NCBI RefSeq assembly: GCF_017356265.1
Contig: NZ_JAFNAW010000021.1
Coordinates: 1-56,745, forward strand
Direction of reading: 5' to 3'
Length of the DNA: 56,745 nucleotides
From: Paracoccus fontiphilus
GTDB lineage: Bacteria; Pseudomonadota; Alphaproteobacteria; Rhodobacterales; Rhodobacteraceae
The position numbers and the translations under genes are program-made. Under the pieces are notes generated by a model. The model was not told where the DNA came from, did not search any database, and was given only the letters and a program-made list of their open reading frames with translations. How positions within the stretch are numbered: the first letter of the stretch is position 1; each line of letters opens with the position of its first letter. Below are positions 55,961 through 56,745 of the stretch, in pieces.

Positions 55961-56533
55961 TCAGGCGGCGGCCATGCCTTCGGGTCTTGCCGCCGGGACA
56001 CGGGCCTGGGCGCCGTTTTCAGCGCTTGCCTTCTGCGCCTGCTCGTCCCGCGACGCGGTCTTCAGGCTTTCGACGACATCCAGCATCCTGCTGCTTGCCT
56101 GGGCCTGGATGGCCTGGGCACGGGCGCGGGCTTCCTCGTCCGGATCGACTGCCTGCTGTGGCAGGAACGAAGGCGCAGCCGCTTCCGGTGCCACCTCGGC
56201 CTTGCCGGCGGGCGCCGGGGCGGACAGAGGGGCACTTGCCACGGCTGCGGGGGCCGCGACAGGGGCGGGCGGGACGGGCGAGGAGCTTGCCGGAACAACC
56301 GCCGCATTGTCCGTCCGTTCTTCGGCTGCCACGGGATTGGCCATGCTGGCGGCCGACGCCTGCAGGGCGGACTCTGAAAAGTCGAAAATCACGCCCGAGG
56401 CATTCTCGATCCTGAGAGCCTCCTGCACGGCAAGAGAGGGCTGGGCAGGCTGGGCAGGCTGGGCAGGCTCCCCCCGCGCCGGCTGCATGGCAAGCAGGGA
56501 ATTGGTCAGCTTTGCTATGGAACTAAGTAACAT
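55961..56533 (-). CDS. Ala/Pro-rich protein of unknown function
   Basis: 190 residues. The N-terminal 20 residues (MLLSSIAKLTNSLLAMQPAR) are amphipathic, not a clear signal. A Pro-Ala-Gln run (QPAQPAQPAQP) is encoded by a 9-bp DNA repeat. The middle (about 60-120) is Ala/Pro/Val-rich and probably disordered; near the end, DPDEEARARAQAIQAQASSR followed by MLDVVESLKTASRDEQ looks like a coiled coil. I do not recognise the family. Position next to an insertion-sequence remnant gives no hint of function. Confidence 0.6.
   Translation of the reverse strand: MLLSSIAKLTNSLLAMQPARGEPAQPAQPAQPSLAVQEALRIENASGVIFDFSESALQASAASMANPVAAEERTDNAAVVPASSSPVPPAPVAAPAAVASAPLSAPAPAGKAEVAPEAAAPSFLPQQAVDPDEEARARAQAIQAQASSRMLDVVESLKTASRDEQAQKASAENGAQARVPAARPEGMAAA
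56441..56467. repeat. Three perfect 9-bp tandem repeats
   Basis: CTGGGCAGG is repeated three times in tandem within the unknown gene at 55961. The unit is a multiple of three, so changes in copy number would alter the Pro-Ala-Gln run without a frameshift. Confidence 0.85.
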
Positions 56534-56626
56534 CGCGCGTCTCCAGATGATGACGAGCGAAGATTTGCCAAGGAATCGCTAACGGTCCAGAAAGCAATGC
56601 CGATGATTTTAAGGACCGCAAAGCAA

Positions 56627-56654
56627 AACGCCCGCGGCCGGGGCCACGGGCGTT
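56627..56654 (-). terminator. GC-rich hairpin at the 3' side of the insertion-sequence remnant
   Basis: AACGCCCG-12 nt-CGGGCGTT, with an inner GGCC-GG-GGCC helix. On the minus strand it is followed by a T-rich stretch (TTGCTTTGC). It lies 13 bp past the stop of the partial transposase, so it may end that transcript. Confidence 0.55.
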
Positions 56655-56667
56655 CGATTTAGAACAT

Positions 56668-56745
56668 CTAACAAAACCGTTTGATCTGGTTTAGGCAGAT
56701 GAGGGCGCAGCCGAGGATCACGAAAGCCTCGTGGATGTCGGCGCG
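56668..56745 (-). mobile_element. C-terminal end of a probable IS5-type transposase, cut by window edge
   Basis: The minus strand is open from the window edge to a TAG at 56668 and encodes 25 residues, RADIHEAFVILGCALICLNQ followed by IKRFC. This looks like the hydrophobic C-terminal helix of IS5-family transposases common in Rhodobacteraceae, but it is short and the match is from memory. No terminal inverted repeat can be defined because the other end lies outside the window. Confidence 0.5.

Overview
The window is high-GC DNA from the chromosome of an alphaproteobacterium, most likely a Rhodobacteraceae member close to Paracoccus. The clues are very high GC at third codon positions, a CcrM-type GANTC methyltransferase, an ImuB-DnaE2 pair, a Rhodobacterales-style flagellar gene set and GGGATATTT-type intergenic repeats. 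There is no rRNA gene, so the genus is an inference.

Layout. 1-3435: the end of an efflux adaptor gene, kynureninase divergent from an arylformamidase (tryptophan catabolism), a YbaK-type editing protein and a small unknown protein. 3519-15120: housekeeping genes: a lytic transglycosylase, a phosphodiesterase, the minus-strand series rsfS-rlmH-gpmI-envC-like-ctpA-rppH, an MscS-type channel, and leuC-leuD ending in a strong terminator. 15249-20029: SOS mutagenesis pair imuB-dnaE2, where the middle of dnaE2 has clearly different codon use. 20118-22448: ccrM, rnhB and allA. 22470-25378: a sulfotransferase-like/GT90 fusion coupled to an Fsr-like MFS exporter. 25644-29843: a GntR/HutC-type regulator, an orphan TRAP large permease, and a coupled L,D-transpeptidase/extensin-like pair.

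29844-46857 is a flagellar region: a Crp/Fnr regulator and fliI on the minus strand, flgB-flgC-fliE-fliQ-flgF-flgG-flgA-flgH-fliL on the plus strand, and flgI-flgL-flgK-flgE-motB on the minus strand. Between the two flagellar blocks lie a family 2 glycosyltransferase and the complete dTDP-L-rhamnose set rfbCBDA. Candidate CtrA half-site pairs, each with a GANTC site in or beside it, occur upstream of flgB/fliI and of flgE. With ccrM in the same window they suggest cell-cycle-linked control of motility, which is an inference.

46962-51840: an aldehyde dehydrogenase divergent from a 1-Cys peroxiredoxin, then three glycosyltransferase-like genes, the last with a TTG start and unusual base composition. 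51918-55739: pnp and a PutP-type sodium/proline symporter. 55961-56745: an Ala/Pro-rich protein of unknown function and the last 25 codons of an apparent insertion-sequence transposase.

No tRNA, rRNA or CRISPR array was recognised. Almost every gene belongs to a known family. The least ordinary items are the sulfotransferase-GT90 fusion, the dnaE2 mosaic, the rhamnose cassette inside the flagellar locus, and a probable CTG start for rsfS.
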